Shown: piece after piece, positions 50,972 to 59,944 of the stretch | Layout: each line of letters opens with the position of its first letter | How positions within the stretch are numbered: position 1 is the stretch's first letter | Assembly: GCA_013823325.1 (NCBI GenBank) | Contig: PNLY01000007.1 | Coordinates: 48,227 to 112,226, forward strand | From: Methylobacterium sp. | GTDB taxonomy: Bacteria; Pseudomonadota; Alphaproteobacteria; Rhizobiales; Beijerinckiaceae | Direction of reading: 5' to 3' | DNA: 64,000 nucleotides | Position numbers and translations under genes: made by a program | The notes under the pieces: model-generated | Seen by the model: only the letters and a program-made list of their open reading frames with translations | Database searches by the model: none | Told to the model about the DNA's origin: nothing

Positions 50972-51814
50972 TTATCCCTTCAGCCCGGCGAGCACGACGC
51001 CGCGGACGATGTAGCGCTGCAGCAGCAGGAAGACGGTGAGCGTCGGCAGGGTCGCCAGCGCCGCGCCCGTCATGATCAGCTCCCACTGGACTTGTGCCTC
51101 GACGGCGTAGCTCGTGAGGCCGACGGGCAGGGTGTAGAGTTCCTTGCTGGTCGTCACGATCAGCGGCCAGATGAAGGCCGTCCAGTTGCTGAGGAAGGTG
51201 AAGATCGCCAGCGCCGAGAGCGCCGGCGTGACCAGAGGCAAGGCGATGCGCCAGAAGATCGCGAACTCGTTGAGGCCGTCGACGCGTGCTGCCTCGAGGA
51301 AATCGTTCGGCACCGTCTCGAAGAACTGCTTCATCAGGAAGGTGCCGAAGGCGGTCATCATGCCGGGGAACATGATGCCCCAATAGCTGTCGAGCCAGCC
51401 GAAGTTCTTGGCCATGACGTACCAGGGGATGACCAGCATCTCGGTCGGAATCATCAGCGTCGACAGGATCGCGACGAAGACGAGGTAACGGCCGCGGAAC
51501 TGGAATTTCGCCAGGGTGTAGCCGACCAGGCTGTCGAAGAAGACGTTGGAGAGCGTCACCGCCGTGGCGATGCCGAAGGAATTGGCGAACCAGCGCAGGA
51601 AGCGGCCGTCGGACAGCACCGTCACGTAGTTCTCGAGCGTCGGATGCGCCGGGAAGAAGGCGAGATCGTAGATCTCGGAGGAATCCTTCAGCGAGGTCGC
51701 GAACATGAAGGCGAGCGGCGTCACCATCAGCAGGCCGCCGCCGAAAAGCAGCAGCCAGGTCAGGATGCGGCCGGGCTCGATCCGGCCGGAGACGGGGGAG
51801 GCGATGGCGCTCAT
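50972..51814 (-). CDS. Sugar ABC transporter permease (MalG/UgpE-like)
   Basis: A 280-aa CUT1 permease with six helices, including ILTWLLLFGGGLLMVTPLAFMFATSLK at the N-terminus and the EAA loop LEAARVDGLNEFAIFWRIALPLVTP. The C-terminal YIVRGVVLAGLKG tail is MalG-like. The start overlaps the partner permease stop as TGATG. Confidence 0.93.
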   Translation of the reverse strand: MSAIASPVSGRIEPGRILTWLLLFGGGLLMVTPLAFMFATSLKDSSEIYDLAFFPAHPTLENYVTVLSDGRFLRWFANSFGIATAVTLSNVFFDSLVGYTLAKFQFRGRYLVFVAILSTLMIPTEMLVIPWYVMAKNFGWLDSYWGIMFPGMMTAFGTFLMKQFFETVPNDFLEAARVDGLNEFAIFWRIALPLVTPALSALAIFTFLSNWTAFIWPLIVTTSKELYTLPVGLTSYAVEAQVQWELIMTGAALATLPTLTVFLLLQRYIVRGVVLAGLKG

Positions 51815-52749
51815 CAGCGGTCCCTCAGCAGGCGCAGCTGCAGCAGCGAGATGCAGAGCAGCACGAGGAAGAGCACGACGGTCTGCGCCGCGGCATAGCC
51901 CATGTCGAAGGAGGAGAAGGCGGTCTGGTAGATCATCAGCACGAGCGGCTTGGTCGCGTTCAGCGGCCCGCCGGGATCGCTGCTCGTCTGGCTGGTCATG
52001 TTGTAGACCTGATCGAAGATTCGCAGGAACCCGATCGAGGAGAAGACGACGAGGAAGATGATCGTCGGCTTGAGCAGAGGCAGCGTGATCTTCCTGAGGA
52101 TCGCGAGATCTGGGAGCCCGTCGATCCGCGCCGCCTCGTAATAGGTGGTGGGGATGGCGCGCAGGCCTGCGAGGAAGATCACCACCTGGAAGCCGAGCCC
52201 GGCCCAGATCGCCGGCGCCAGCACGGCCGGCAGCGCCTGGGTGGTCGAGCGCAGGAAGGGCTGCTGGGCGATGCCGAGCCCGGCGAGCAGGTTGTTGAAC
52301 AGCCCGATCGGCACCGGCTGGTAGAACCAGCGCCAGACCCAGGCCATCGCCGCGGCCGTGGTCAGGAAGGGCAGGAAGTACAGCGCCCGGATGAAGCCGT
52401 GCATGAAGCGGATGCGGTCGAGATGGTAGGCGATCACGAAGGCGAGGATCAGGCTGAGCGGCGTGCCGATGACGAGGTAGAGGAAGGTGTTGCCGAACAC
52501 CTTCCAGAACACCGGATCGGCGAGCAGCCGCTCGAAATTCGCCAGCCCGACGAAGCTGGGCGGCGTCATCAGGTTCCACTTCGTGGTCGAGATCACGAAG
52601 GCCTCGACCGTCGGGTAGAAGCGGATCAGCCCGTAGAACAGGATCGGCACGGCGAGGAATGCCCAGGCCCAGACCACCTGCTTCTGCTGCAGGCTGAGGC
52701 CCTGCCAGAGGCGCCCGCCGGAGCGGGCGACATCGGTGTCGGTGGTCAT
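51814..52749 (-). CDS. Sugar ABC transporter permease (MalF/UgpA-like)
   Basis: A 311-aa CUT1 permease. The N-terminal region has QQKQVVWAWAFLAVPILFYGLIRFYPTVEAF, and the EAA loop reads YEAARIDGLPDLAILRKITLPLLKP. It follows the binding-protein gene by 37 nt and overlaps the second permease. With the ATPase at 48382-49449 the transporter is complete. Confidence 0.93.
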   Translation of the reverse strand: MTTDTDVARSGGRLWQGLSLQQKQVVWAWAFLAVPILFYGLIRFYPTVEAFVISTTKWNLMTPPSFVGLANFERLLADPVFWKVFGNTFLYLVIGTPLSLILAFVIAYHLDRIRFMHGFIRALYFLPFLTTAAAMAWVWRWFYQPVPIGLFNNLLAGLGIAQQPFLRSTTQALPAVLAPAIWAGLGFQVVIFLAGLRAIPTTYYEAARIDGLPDLAILRKITLPLLKPTIIFLVVFSSIGFLRIFDQVYNMTSQTSSDPGGPLNATKPLVLMIYQTAFSSFDMGYAAAQTVVLFLVLLCISLLQLRLLRDR

Positions 52750-52786
52750 GCGCGTCCTGTCCTGACGTCTGCTTAGACGATCGCCG

Positions 52787-54046
52787 TCACTTCTTGTAGA
52801 AACGGTCGAGGATCGCCTGCTCGGCCTTGGCCGCCTCGGCGAGCGCCGCCTTCGGCTCCTGGTTCTGCAGCAGGACGCGATTGGCCATGTCGAGGATGAC
52901 TTGGCGCTGCGGCAGCTCGTCGACGAACACGGTCGCCTGCGAATAGTTCAGCGCCTTCAGGAACGGGCCGTAGATGGGGTGGGCGAGGTTCTTCTCGGTC
53001 TCCGCCGCAGCCTTGCGCGCCGGCAGCTCGCCGACCGTCTCCAGCCAGAGCTGCATCGCCTCGGGCGAGGTGACGAAGGCCATGAACTTCTTGGCCGCTT
53101 CCAGCTTCTCGCCAGTCGGCTTTGTGGTGATGGCGTTGACCCAGTAGCTGGCGAAGTTCGACTTGGTCCCGTCCGGGCCAGCCGGCAATTCGGCGACGCC
53201 CCATTCGAAGTTCTTGATGCCGCCGAAGGCACCGAGGCGGAAGGAGCCGTCGATCGTCATCGCCGCGCGCCCGGCGCGGAAGGCGGCCTGGCCCTCGTCC
53301 ATGAAGCCGGCGAGGCCGACCTTGTGGGTGCGCTGGAGATCGGCGTACCAGGCGAGCGACTTGGCGCCGGCCTCGCTGGCATAGGTCACGGTCTTGTTGT
53401 CGTCGGAATAAGGCTTGCCGCCCATCTGGCGCAGCAGCACCTCGCGCCACCAATGGTAGTCCTGGCCGGGCATGTCGAGCGTCACGCCGGCCTGCAGCAT
53501 GTTGCCGGCGCCATCGCGCTTCGTCGTCTTCTTGGCTGCGTCCAGGAATTCGTCGAGGGTCTTCGGCGGCTTGCTGGGATCGAGCCCGGCCTCCTGGAAG
53601 ATCTTCTTGTTGTAGAACAGCGCCAGCGAGCGCACCGCCGTCGGCAGGGCGTAGTACTCGCCCTCGCGCTTCATCGCCGAGACGATTGGATAGAACTCTT
53701 TCTCGATCATCTCCGGCGGGAAGGCGTCGCGCGGCAGGGGGCGGATGACCTTGCCGGCGATGAAGTTGTCGACCCAGCCATAGAAGAGCTGGACCACGTC
53801 CGGGCCCTGGCCGGCGGGTGCGGCGGCGACGATCTTGGTCTGGTAGTCGGCATAGGGGAAGGTCGTGTGCTTGACCTTGATGGTCGGGTTGGCGGCCTCG
53901 AAGCGCTTGATCAGCTCGTTCATCGCCTTGATTCGGGCGTCGAATACATATTGCCAGTACTCGATCTCGACCGCCTGGGCGCGAGCTCCGGCGATCGCGC
54001 CGACCGACATCGCGATACCCAGCAACAATCCGCGAAAGCCGCGCAT
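52787..54046 (-). CDS. Sugar ABC transporter substrate-binding protein (CUT1, family 1)
   Basis: A 419-aa periplasmic binding protein. I chose the start at 54046 because GGGAGGACAAG precedes it and a proper signal peptide follows (MRGFRGLLLGIAMSVGAIAGARA-QA). Family features: FEAANPTIKVKHTTFPYADYQTKI, LPTAVRSLALFYNKKIFQEAG and FRAGRAAMTIDGSFRLGAFG. It is the first gene of the seven-gene operon and is divergent from the ROK regulator. Confidence 0.92.
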   Translation of the reverse strand: MRGFRGLLLGIAMSVGAIAGARAQAVEIEYWQYVFDARIKAMNELIKRFEAANPTIKVKHTTFPYADYQTKIVAAAPAGQGPDVVQLFYGWVDNFIAGKVIRPLPRDAFPPEMIEKEFYPIVSAMKREGEYYALPTAVRSLALFYNKKIFQEAGLDPSKPPKTLDEFLDAAKKTTKRDGAGNMLQAGVTLDMPGQDYHWWREVLLRQMGGKPYSDDNKTVTYASEAGAKSLAWYADLQRTHKVGLAGFMDEGQAAFRAGRAAMTIDGSFRLGAFGGIKNFEWGVAELPAGPDGTKSNFASYWVNAITTKPTGEKLEAAKKFMAFVTSPEAMQLWLETVGELPARKAAAETEKNLAHPIYGPFLKALNYSQATVFVDELPQRQVILDMANRVLLQNQEPKAALAEAAKAEQAILDRFYKK

Positions 54047-54152
54047 GGTCTTGTCCTCCCCGATCTGGTTGCGATGCTCGCCTGCATCGGCTCCCGGCCG
54101 GCGAGGCATCCAAGCCGCCATGCTTTTACAGCCGCCTGCTCGCTGTCAACCG

Positions 54153-54177
54153 ATTAATTCACTTGAGTTGGATTAAT
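54153..54177. promoter_or_regulatory. Candidate ROK operator in the divergent promoter
   Basis: ATTAAT (54153-54158) and ATTAAT (54172-54177) flank the dyad ACT-TG-AGT (54161-54168), an A/T-rich near-symmetric block in a GC-rich region. It lies between the ROK gene start (54217) and the binding-protein start (54046). NagC/Mlc-type ROK repressors bind A/T-rich dyads of about this size. Confidence 0.4.
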
Positions 54178-54216
54178 GGCCGTCGCAGCTTGTGCAGGCA
54201 AGGAAGGCCGACCCAG

Positions 54217-55467
54217 ATGCCGCATCGCAAGCCGCCCGCCGCTCACAGCGCCGCCCTCGGTACGAACCCCGAGCGGGCGCGCCGCCACAACCGGCGGGTC
54301 GTGCTGGAAACCTTGCGCCAGCACGGCCGGCTCGGCCGCTCCGACATCGCCAACCTGACCCGGCTGACGGCACAGGCCGTCTCGAACATCGTCGCCGAAT
54401 TGCTGGAGGAGGGCTTCCTGATCGAGCTCGGCCGCCGGCGCACGGCGCGCGGCCAGCCGCCGGTCGAGTTCGCCCTCAATGCCGATGGCGGCGTCACTGC
54501 CGGCATGGAGATCGCGGCGGATCACATCACCACCGTGCTGGTCGACCTCGCCGGCGAGGTCAGGGCGCGGCGCGTCGCCCCCTTGCCGGACCTGGCGGTC
54601 GAGGCGGTGCAGGCGCTGGCGGCGGGCGAGCTCGCCCGGGCGCGGGCAGCGAAAGGTATGCCGGAGCGCCTGCTCGGCTGCGGGGTGGTGATGCCCGGCC
54701 CCTTCGATTTCGAGGGCACGCTCACCGTCGGCTCGACTGCGCTGCCGGGCTGGACAGGGCAGGATGTGACGGCGCTGATGAGTGCCGCTCTCGGCGCGCC
54801 GGTGACCATTGAGAACGATGCCACGGCGGCCGCGGTTGGAGAGCATCTCTACGGCGTCGGCCGCAATCTCCGCCATTTCTGCCTGGTCTATTTCGGGCTC
54901 GGCCTCGGTCTCGGCCTGATGCTCGGCGGCGAGCCCTATCGCGGCGCTCAAGGCAATGCCGGCGAGATCGGCCACCTCCCGGCTGTGCCGCAGGGGTTGC
55001 CTTGCGTCTGTGGCCGCGAAGGCTGCCTCGAACGCTATGTCTCGCCGCCGGCGCTGCAGGAGGCCTTGCGCGCGGCTGGAACTGGACCGGTCGATGCCGC
55101 CGGAATCGCCCGGCTTCAGGTCGAGGGCCATCCTGCCATCGTCGGCTGGATCGCGCAGGCCGGGAAACAGCTCTCGCCGGTGCTCGCCATGCTGGAGAGC
55201 TTGTTCGACCCGGAGACGATCGTGCTGGGCGGCTCCCTGCCGGACAGCGTCATCGATGCGCTGATCCTCGCAGCCGAACCATTGCCGCTTTCGCTCGCAC
55301 GGCGCGGCGACCGCGCAATTCCGCGCGTCCAGCGCGGCACCACCGGCCAGTTCACGGCCGCGCTCGGGGCCGCGGCACTGCCGCTGCTCGATGCGACAGC
55401 GCCGCGTCTGGTGCGCAATCCGTCGGCGAGCGAGCCGGCTGCCCCTGATCAGGTTGCTGTTGCTTAA
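54217..55467 (+). CDS. ROK-family transcriptional regulator
   Basis: A 416-aa regulator with an N-terminal winged helix (about 25-75; GRLGRSDIANLTRLTAQAVSNIVAELLEEGFL) fused to a ROK sugar-binding domain. ROK features: ENDATAAAVGEHLYG, GEIGHLPAVPQGLPCVCGREGCLE with the zinc-binding pattern CxCGxxGCxE, and a preceding ancestral kinase motif. The start at 54217 has AAGGAAGG upstream. It is divergent from the amino-sugar-type operon and probably represses it until a sugar ligand binds. Confidence 0.92.
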   Translation: MPHRKPPAAHSAALGTNPERARRHNRRVVLETLRQHGRLGRSDIANLTRLTAQAVSNIVAELLEEGFLIELGRRRTARGQPPVEFALNADGGVTAGMEIAADHITTVLVDLAGEVRARRVAPLPDLAVEAVQALAAGELARARAAKGMPERLLGCGVVMPGPFDFEGTLTVGSTALPGWTGQDVTALMSAALGAPVTIENDATAAAVGEHLYGVGRNLRHFCLVYFGLGLGLGLMLGGEPYRGAQGNAGEIGHLPAVPQGLPCVCGREGCLERYVSPPALQEALRAAGTGPVDAAGIARLQVEGHPAIVGWIAQAGKQLSPVLAMLESLFDPETIVLGGSLPDSVIDALILAAEPLPLSLARRGDRAIPRVQRGTTGQFTAALGAAALPLLDATAPRLVRNPSASEPAAPDQVAVA

Positions 55468-55491
55468 CGCTTCCCGGCTCTCGCAGCCGCC

Positions 55492-57036
55492 TCACAATTG
55501 CGATTCGATCGGCAGGAGGCGGACCAGCGCCGCCGTGAGACGGCGGCCGAAACCGGCCACAGGCTCCTGCCGCAAATGGCCATGGCGCCGCGTTCCTTCG
55601 TGCCAGCAGAGACGGTCATGGTCGAGGCTGAGCCGGAACGAGCAATGCGGCGAGGTCTCCCGAGCAAAGATCTCCCGCATCTCGGCTACGAGGCCGTCAT
55701 CGACGATGATCACGCCCATTTCCGTGTTCAACGAGACCGAGCGCGGGTCGAAATTGAAGGAGCCGATGAAACCGGTGTGCCGATCGACCGTGAAGGCCTT
55801 GGTGTGGAGGCTTGCGCCCTTCGAGCCGAAGAGCGAGGCGCCGGCGGGCATGAGTTCCGGGCGCAGCTCGAACAGTCCGATGCCTTTTCGCAGCAGCCGC
55901 TTGCGATAGCTGGCATAGGCGCCATGGACCGCGACCACATCGGTGGCGGCAAGCGAGTTCGTGAGCACCGTGACCTTGGCGCCGCGTGCGACGAGGGCGG
56001 AGAGCGCCTGCAAACCGCGTTCGCCGGGGATGAAATAGGGTGAGGTGATCTGCAATTCGGTTCGCGTCTCGGCGATCGCCCGGTAGAGCCGGCGCGCGAG
56101 CCAGCCTTCCTCGCCGGAGCCGATTGCCTTCTCCGGCGGATCCGAGAGGACCTGGACCTGTGCAATCCAGCGAAGCTGCTTCAGCAGTCCAGCCAGGGTG
56201 GGGCCGGCGTCGAGCGTTTCGACCACGCGCAGCAATGCCTCGACATTGGCGCGGCTGGCCTGCGGCGGCATCGGCAGACTCGGCAGGCGCCGGGCGAGGG
56301 GGCGGCTGAGCGAGGCGATCGGCACAGCGGTCGGGCTGTTCCAGAACCGGTCGAAGATCGTCTCCGCCTGCGTCACGGCCTCGCCGGCGACGAGCAGGTC
56401 GAGATCGTGGAAATTGCTGGCTTGCGCCGCGTTGAAATAGGCGTTCCCGATATTCCTGCCCCCGATGATGGCAAGCCGCCCATCGGCGATCCAGGCCTTG
56501 TTGTGCATCCGGCGGGTCACGCGGAACACGCGGAAGGCGAGCTCCAGCCCGCGGCGGACACCGTTGGCGCGGTTGCGGCTCGGATTGAACAGCCTGACCT
56601 CGATATTGGGATGGGCGTCGAGCGCAAGATAGATCGAATCGTTGCCGCGGGCGTTGATGTCGTCGATCAGCAGGCGGACGCGTACGCCGCGATCGGCGGC
56701 GGCGACGATCTCGCGCATGAGCAGGCGTCCGGCAGTGTCCTTGCGCCAGTAATAATATTGCAGGTCGAGGCTTCTGCCGGCGCTCCGTGCGGTCAGGACG
56801 CGCGCGGCGAAGGCTTGCGCTCCCTCTGTCAGCAGGATGACGCCATTGAGCCCTGGATGGGCGGTCAGCAGCGGGACGAGTGCACGGTCGATCGGCGTCG
56901 CAGCCTCTGTCGGAGGCAGCGCGTGGGAGGGCGCAGCGCTGGTGCGGCGGGCGAGGCGGCCATAGGAATAGGCGGCCGTCACCGCGGTCAGCGCGATCAA
57001 AACAAGGGTCGCGATCAAGACTTCGAGAAATGACAT
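55492..57036 (-). CDS. Phospholipase D/cardiolipin synthase-like protein (two HKD motifs)
   Basis: A 514-aa membrane-anchored protein: an N-terminal helix (residues 4-24) followed by two PLD domains. The first HKD motif is H178-x-K180-x4-D185 (HNKAWIAD...GGRNIGNAYF) and the second H411-x-K413-x4-D418 (HTKAFTVD...GSFNFDPRS). The layout resembles ClsC/YmdC-type cardiolipin synthases and related phospholipases. It is transcribed divergently from an EEP-family hydrolase, a pairing that suggests a joint role in phospholipid turnover (inference). Confidence 0.88.
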   Translation of the reverse strand: MSFLEVLIATLVLIALTAVTAAYSYGRLARRTSAAPSHALPPTEAATPIDRALVPLLTAHPGLNGVILLTEGAQAFAARVLTARSAGRSLDLQYYYWRKDTAGRLLMREIVAAADRGVRVRLLIDDINARGNDSIYLALDAHPNIEVRLFNPSRNRANGVRRGLELAFRVFRVTRRMHNKAWIADGRLAIIGGRNIGNAYFNAAQASNFHDLDLLVAGEAVTQAETIFDRFWNSPTAVPIASLSRPLARRLPSLPMPPQASRANVEALLRVVETLDAGPTLAGLLKQLRWIAQVQVLSDPPEKAIGSGEEGWLARRLYRAIAETRTELQITSPYFIPGERGLQALSALVARGAKVTVLTNSLAATDVVAVHGAYASYRKRLLRKGIGLFELRPELMPAGASLFGSKGASLHTKAFTVDRHTGFIGSFNFDPRSVSLNTEMGVIIVDDGLVAEMREIFARETSPHCSFRLSLDHDRLCWHEGTRRHGHLRQEPVAGFGRRLTAALVRLLPIESQL

Positions 57037-57205
57037 TCAGCGGCTGCCGGAACTCCGTTTTTCCTATAACCACTATCCTCGCGAGTCGTTTCGTTCGGCG
57101 CCGATCGAACCCTTGCCGCTTTGGGGAATTGATCATGGCAAGGCTCTTGCTAAGAGCCTCGGCTAAAAGCCCCGTGAGCGAGTGTGTCTTGGAGATGCCG
57201 GCCGG

Positions 57206-58042
57206 ATGCTAGAGTTCGAAGGGCGCGGCTTGCGCCGGATCAGGGTGCTGCGCCCGCCGCAGATGTCGAGCTGGACGCGTGATATCGCTGGACAGCAGGC
57301 GCTCGCCAGCACGCCGCCGGCGACCGAGCTCAGGATCGCCTCCTACAATATCCACAAGGCCGTCGGCCGCGACCGCCGCTTCGATCCCGACCGGATCATC
57401 GAGGTGATCCGCCAGATCGACGCCGACGTGGTGGCGTTGCAGGAAGCCGATCAGCGCTTCGGCGAGCGCGCCGGCCTGCTCGACCTCGGCCGCCTCGAGC
57501 GTCGCACCGGGCTGAAGCCGGTGCCGGTGCAGAGCGCCTGGCAAGGCCATGGCTGGCACGGCAATGTCGTGCTTTTCCGCGATGGCGCCGTCACCGCGAC
57601 GCGCCAACTCGTCCTGCCCGGCGTCGAGCCGCGCGGGGCACTGATCGCCGACCTCACCGTCTGCGGCGCGCCGATCCGGGTGGTCGCGGCCCATCTCGGT
57701 CTGCTCCGCCATTCGCGCTCGCGCCAGGTCGAGACGCTGATCGCCGCCTCCAAGCCGGCCGATGGGCGCCCGATCTTCCTGATGGGCGATCTCAACGAAT
57801 GGCGGGTCGGCAAAAAGTCTTCGCTGCACGGGCTCGCCCCGAAATTCGGGCCGCTGCAGGCCGCGATCCCGAGCTTTCCCGCGCGGTTCCCGATCTGGGC
57901 GCTCGACCGCATCGTCGCCTATCCCGCCGAAACGATCACGCAGGTCCAGCTGCACGACACCGACTTGTCGCGGCTGGCGTCCGATCACCTGCCGATCAAG
58001 GCGGTCGTGCACCTGCCCGGCGAGGACCGCCAGGCGCATTGA
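57206..58042 (+). CDS. Endonuclease/exonuclease/phosphatase-family hydrolase
   Basis: A 278-aa EEP-fold metal-dependent phosphodiesterase. Motifs: ASYNIHKAVG (Asn), ALQEAD (Glu metal ligand), AAHLGLLRHSR (His), MGDLNEW (Asp and Asn) and ASDHLPIKA (Asp-His). The start is uncertain; 57206 has GGAG about 11 nt upstream, while an internal ATG at 57263 would drop 19 variable residues. No signal peptide is seen. It is divergent from the PLD gene. Its substrate could be a phospholipid head group or nucleic acid; sequence alone does not decide. Confidence 0.82.
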   Translation: MLEFEGRGLRRIRVLRPPQMSSWTRDIAGQQALASTPPATELRIASYNIHKAVGRDRRFDPDRIIEVIRQIDADVVALQEADQRFGERAGLLDLGRLERRTGLKPVPVQSAWQGHGWHGNVVLFRDGAVTATRQLVLPGVEPRGALIADLTVCGAPIRVVAAHLGLLRHSRSRQVETLIAASKPADGRPIFLMGDLNEWRVGKKSSLHGLAPKFGPLQAAIPSFPARFPIWALDRIVAYPAETITQVQLHDTDLSRLASDHLPIKAVVHLPGEDRQAH

Positions 58043-58140
58043 GGCGCGCCAGTTGCGGGGCAGGGCCGAGCGTTCCTCAAGTGACGCTCCCGCGGGGGCG
58101 TGCCACGATGGCGGTCCCCATCGAGACCGGACCCTGCCCA

Positions 58141-59742
58141 ATGACGACCGAGCCGAGCCGCGCGAAGGCCTACCGTACCCAGAACTGGAGCCTGGCAAAG
58201 CCTTTGGGCCGCGGGCGCAAGGGCGTCGTCGTCTCGCAGAACCATGAGGCGGCTGCAGCCGGAGCGGCGATCCTTGAAGCCGGCGGCAATGCCGCGGACG
58301 CCGCGGTTGCGACCGCTTTCGCATTGGCCGCGGTCGAGCCCTGGAACAGCGGGCTCGGCGGCATCGGCTTCGGCGTCGTGCTCAAGGCCGGCGAGAGCAG
58401 GGCGCAGGTCGTCGATTTCGGCCCGGTCGCGCCGCGACGGGCCGATCCGGCCGACTATCCGCTGACCGGGGAGATGAAGCTCGATTTCTTCGCCTGGCCG
58501 GGCGTGGTCGGCGATCGCAACATCCACGGACCGCTTTCCTTCTGCATCCCGTCTTCGGTCTCCGGTTACGCAACCCTGAAGGAGCGCTTCGGCACGAGCA
58601 TGCCGGTCTCCGACCTGCTCGCGCCGGCAATCGGATTGGCGAAGCGCGGCCTGGCGCAGGACTGGTACACGACGCTGAAGATCGCCTCCTCGGCCTCGGT
58701 GCTCCGGCTCTACGAGGAAAGCGCCCGCATCTACCTGCCGGACGGTCTGCCGCCGGTGCCGCCCTATCAGGGTGTGCCGGGCTTCCGCACGCTCGGCAAT
58801 CTCGGCGGGACGCTGGAGCATCTCGCCAAGGCCGGGCTCGACGATTTCTATCGCGGCGATCTCGCCAGGCGATTGGCAGCCGACATCGCCGCGGTTGGCG
58901 GCGTGGTCGATGCCCAGGATCTCGCCGATTGCCGCGCGACCGTCCGGGAGGCGCCGATGATCGACTGGCGCGGCACGCATCGCATCCACACCGCGGGTGG
59001 CTTGACCGCGGCGCCGACCCTGCAGGCGGTGGTCGAAGGCATGGCGGCAAACCCGCCGCCGGAGGGCGGGCCGGACTCGGCCTGGTTCGCCAGGCTTTCG
59101 CAGGTGATGCGCGAGGCCTATGCCAACCGGCTCGAAGGGCTCGGTGCCGCACAGATGGCGAGGGAGCCGGGCGAGACCTGCACCACGCATCTCACCGTCG
59201 TCGACGGCGAGGGCACCATCGTCGCCCTCACGACGACCTTGCTCTCCTCGATGGGCAGCCGTCTCGTCCTGCCCGAGACCGGCGTGCTGATGAACAACGG
59301 CATCATGTGGTTCGACCCGCGCCCGGGCAGCGCCAATGCCATCGCGCCGGGAGCCCGGCCTTTGTGCAATATGTGTCCGGTGGTGGTGACCCCTGCCGAT
59401 GGCGGCTATCCGCGCTATGGCGCCGGCGCCTCCGGCGGGCGGCGCATCCTTGCCAGCGTCTACCAGATGCTGGCCTTCACCCTCGACAGCGGCATGAGCC
59501 TGGAGGATGCGGCGCACCAGCCGCGCATCGACGTCTCCGGTCCCGACGGCACCAGCGCCGATGCCCGCCTGCCGGACGGCACGCTCGATGCGCTGGCCGC
59601 AGCCGGACCGCTGACGGTGGTCGAGCACGGGGTGCTGCCGCTCAATTTCGCCTGCCCGAACATGGTGCGGACCGGACAGGACGGGCAGGAAGGCATCAGC
59701 GACGCGGCCTCGCCCTGGTCGGCGGCGGTGGCGGCGAATTGA
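58141..59742 (+). CDS. Gamma-glutamyltransferase-family protein
   Basis: A 533-aa Ntn-hydrolase-type protein. The likely self-cleavage nucleophile is T348 in CTTHLTVVDGEGTIVALTTTL, followed by LLSSMGSRL, VLMNNGIMWFDPRPG and GASGGRRILASVYQM, matching the small subunit of GGTs. No signal peptide is visible, so it is probably cytoplasmic like YwrD-type proteins. An ATG at 58108 would add 11 residues and is the alternative start. Substrates are gamma-glutamyl compounds or related amides. It is followed by a hairpin repeat and convergent genes. Confidence 0.88.
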   Translation: MTTEPSRAKAYRTQNWSLAKPLGRGRKGVVVSQNHEAAAAGAAILEAGGNAADAAVATAFALAAVEPWNSGLGGIGFGVVLKAGESRAQVVDFGPVAPRRADPADYPLTGEMKLDFFAWPGVVGDRNIHGPLSFCIPSSVSGYATLKERFGTSMPVSDLLAPAIGLAKRGLAQDWYTTLKIASSASVLRLYEESARIYLPDGLPPVPPYQGVPGFRTLGNLGGTLEHLAKAGLDDFYRGDLARRLAADIAAVGGVVDAQDLADCRATVREAPMIDWRGTHRIHTAGGLTAAPTLQAVVEGMAANPPPEGGPDSAWFARLSQVMREAYANRLEGLGAAQMAREPGETCTTHLTVVDGEGTIVALTTTLLSSMGSRLVLPETGVLMNNGIMWFDPRPGSANAIAPGARPLCNMCPVVVTPADGGYPRYGAGASGGRRILASVYQMLAFTLDSGMSLEDAAHQPRIDVSGPDGTSADARLPDGTLDALAAAGPLTVVEHGVLPLNFACPNMVRTGQDGQEGISDAASPWSAAVAAN

Positions 59743-59764
59743 GGCGTTCGAACCGCGTGGGCAG

Positions 59765-59911
59765 AACCCCTCTCCTGTAAGGAGAGGGGCAGGGGAGAGG
59801 TGTTCGGACTGGAAACGTTGGCCTGAACCCAACCGCGCGGTCAGGCTGCGCGGAACTGGTCGAACGGCCTACACCTCACCCTACCCTACCCTCTCCTTAC
59901 AGGAGAGGGTT
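59765..59911. repeat. Large hairpin repeat, copy 2
   Basis: In reverse complement this matches copy 1 at 44447-44600: CCCTCTCCTGTAAGGAGAGGG, GTGAGGTGTAGGC, GTTCGACCAG, GCCAACGTTTCC and the closing CCCCTCTCCTTACAGGAGAGGGG. It has an extra TAGGG unit. It lies between the convergent GGT and binding-protein genes. Confidence 0.8.
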
Positions 59912-59944
59912 CCCGCGCTTTGCTGGTGGGAGCGCTGAGTTGCC

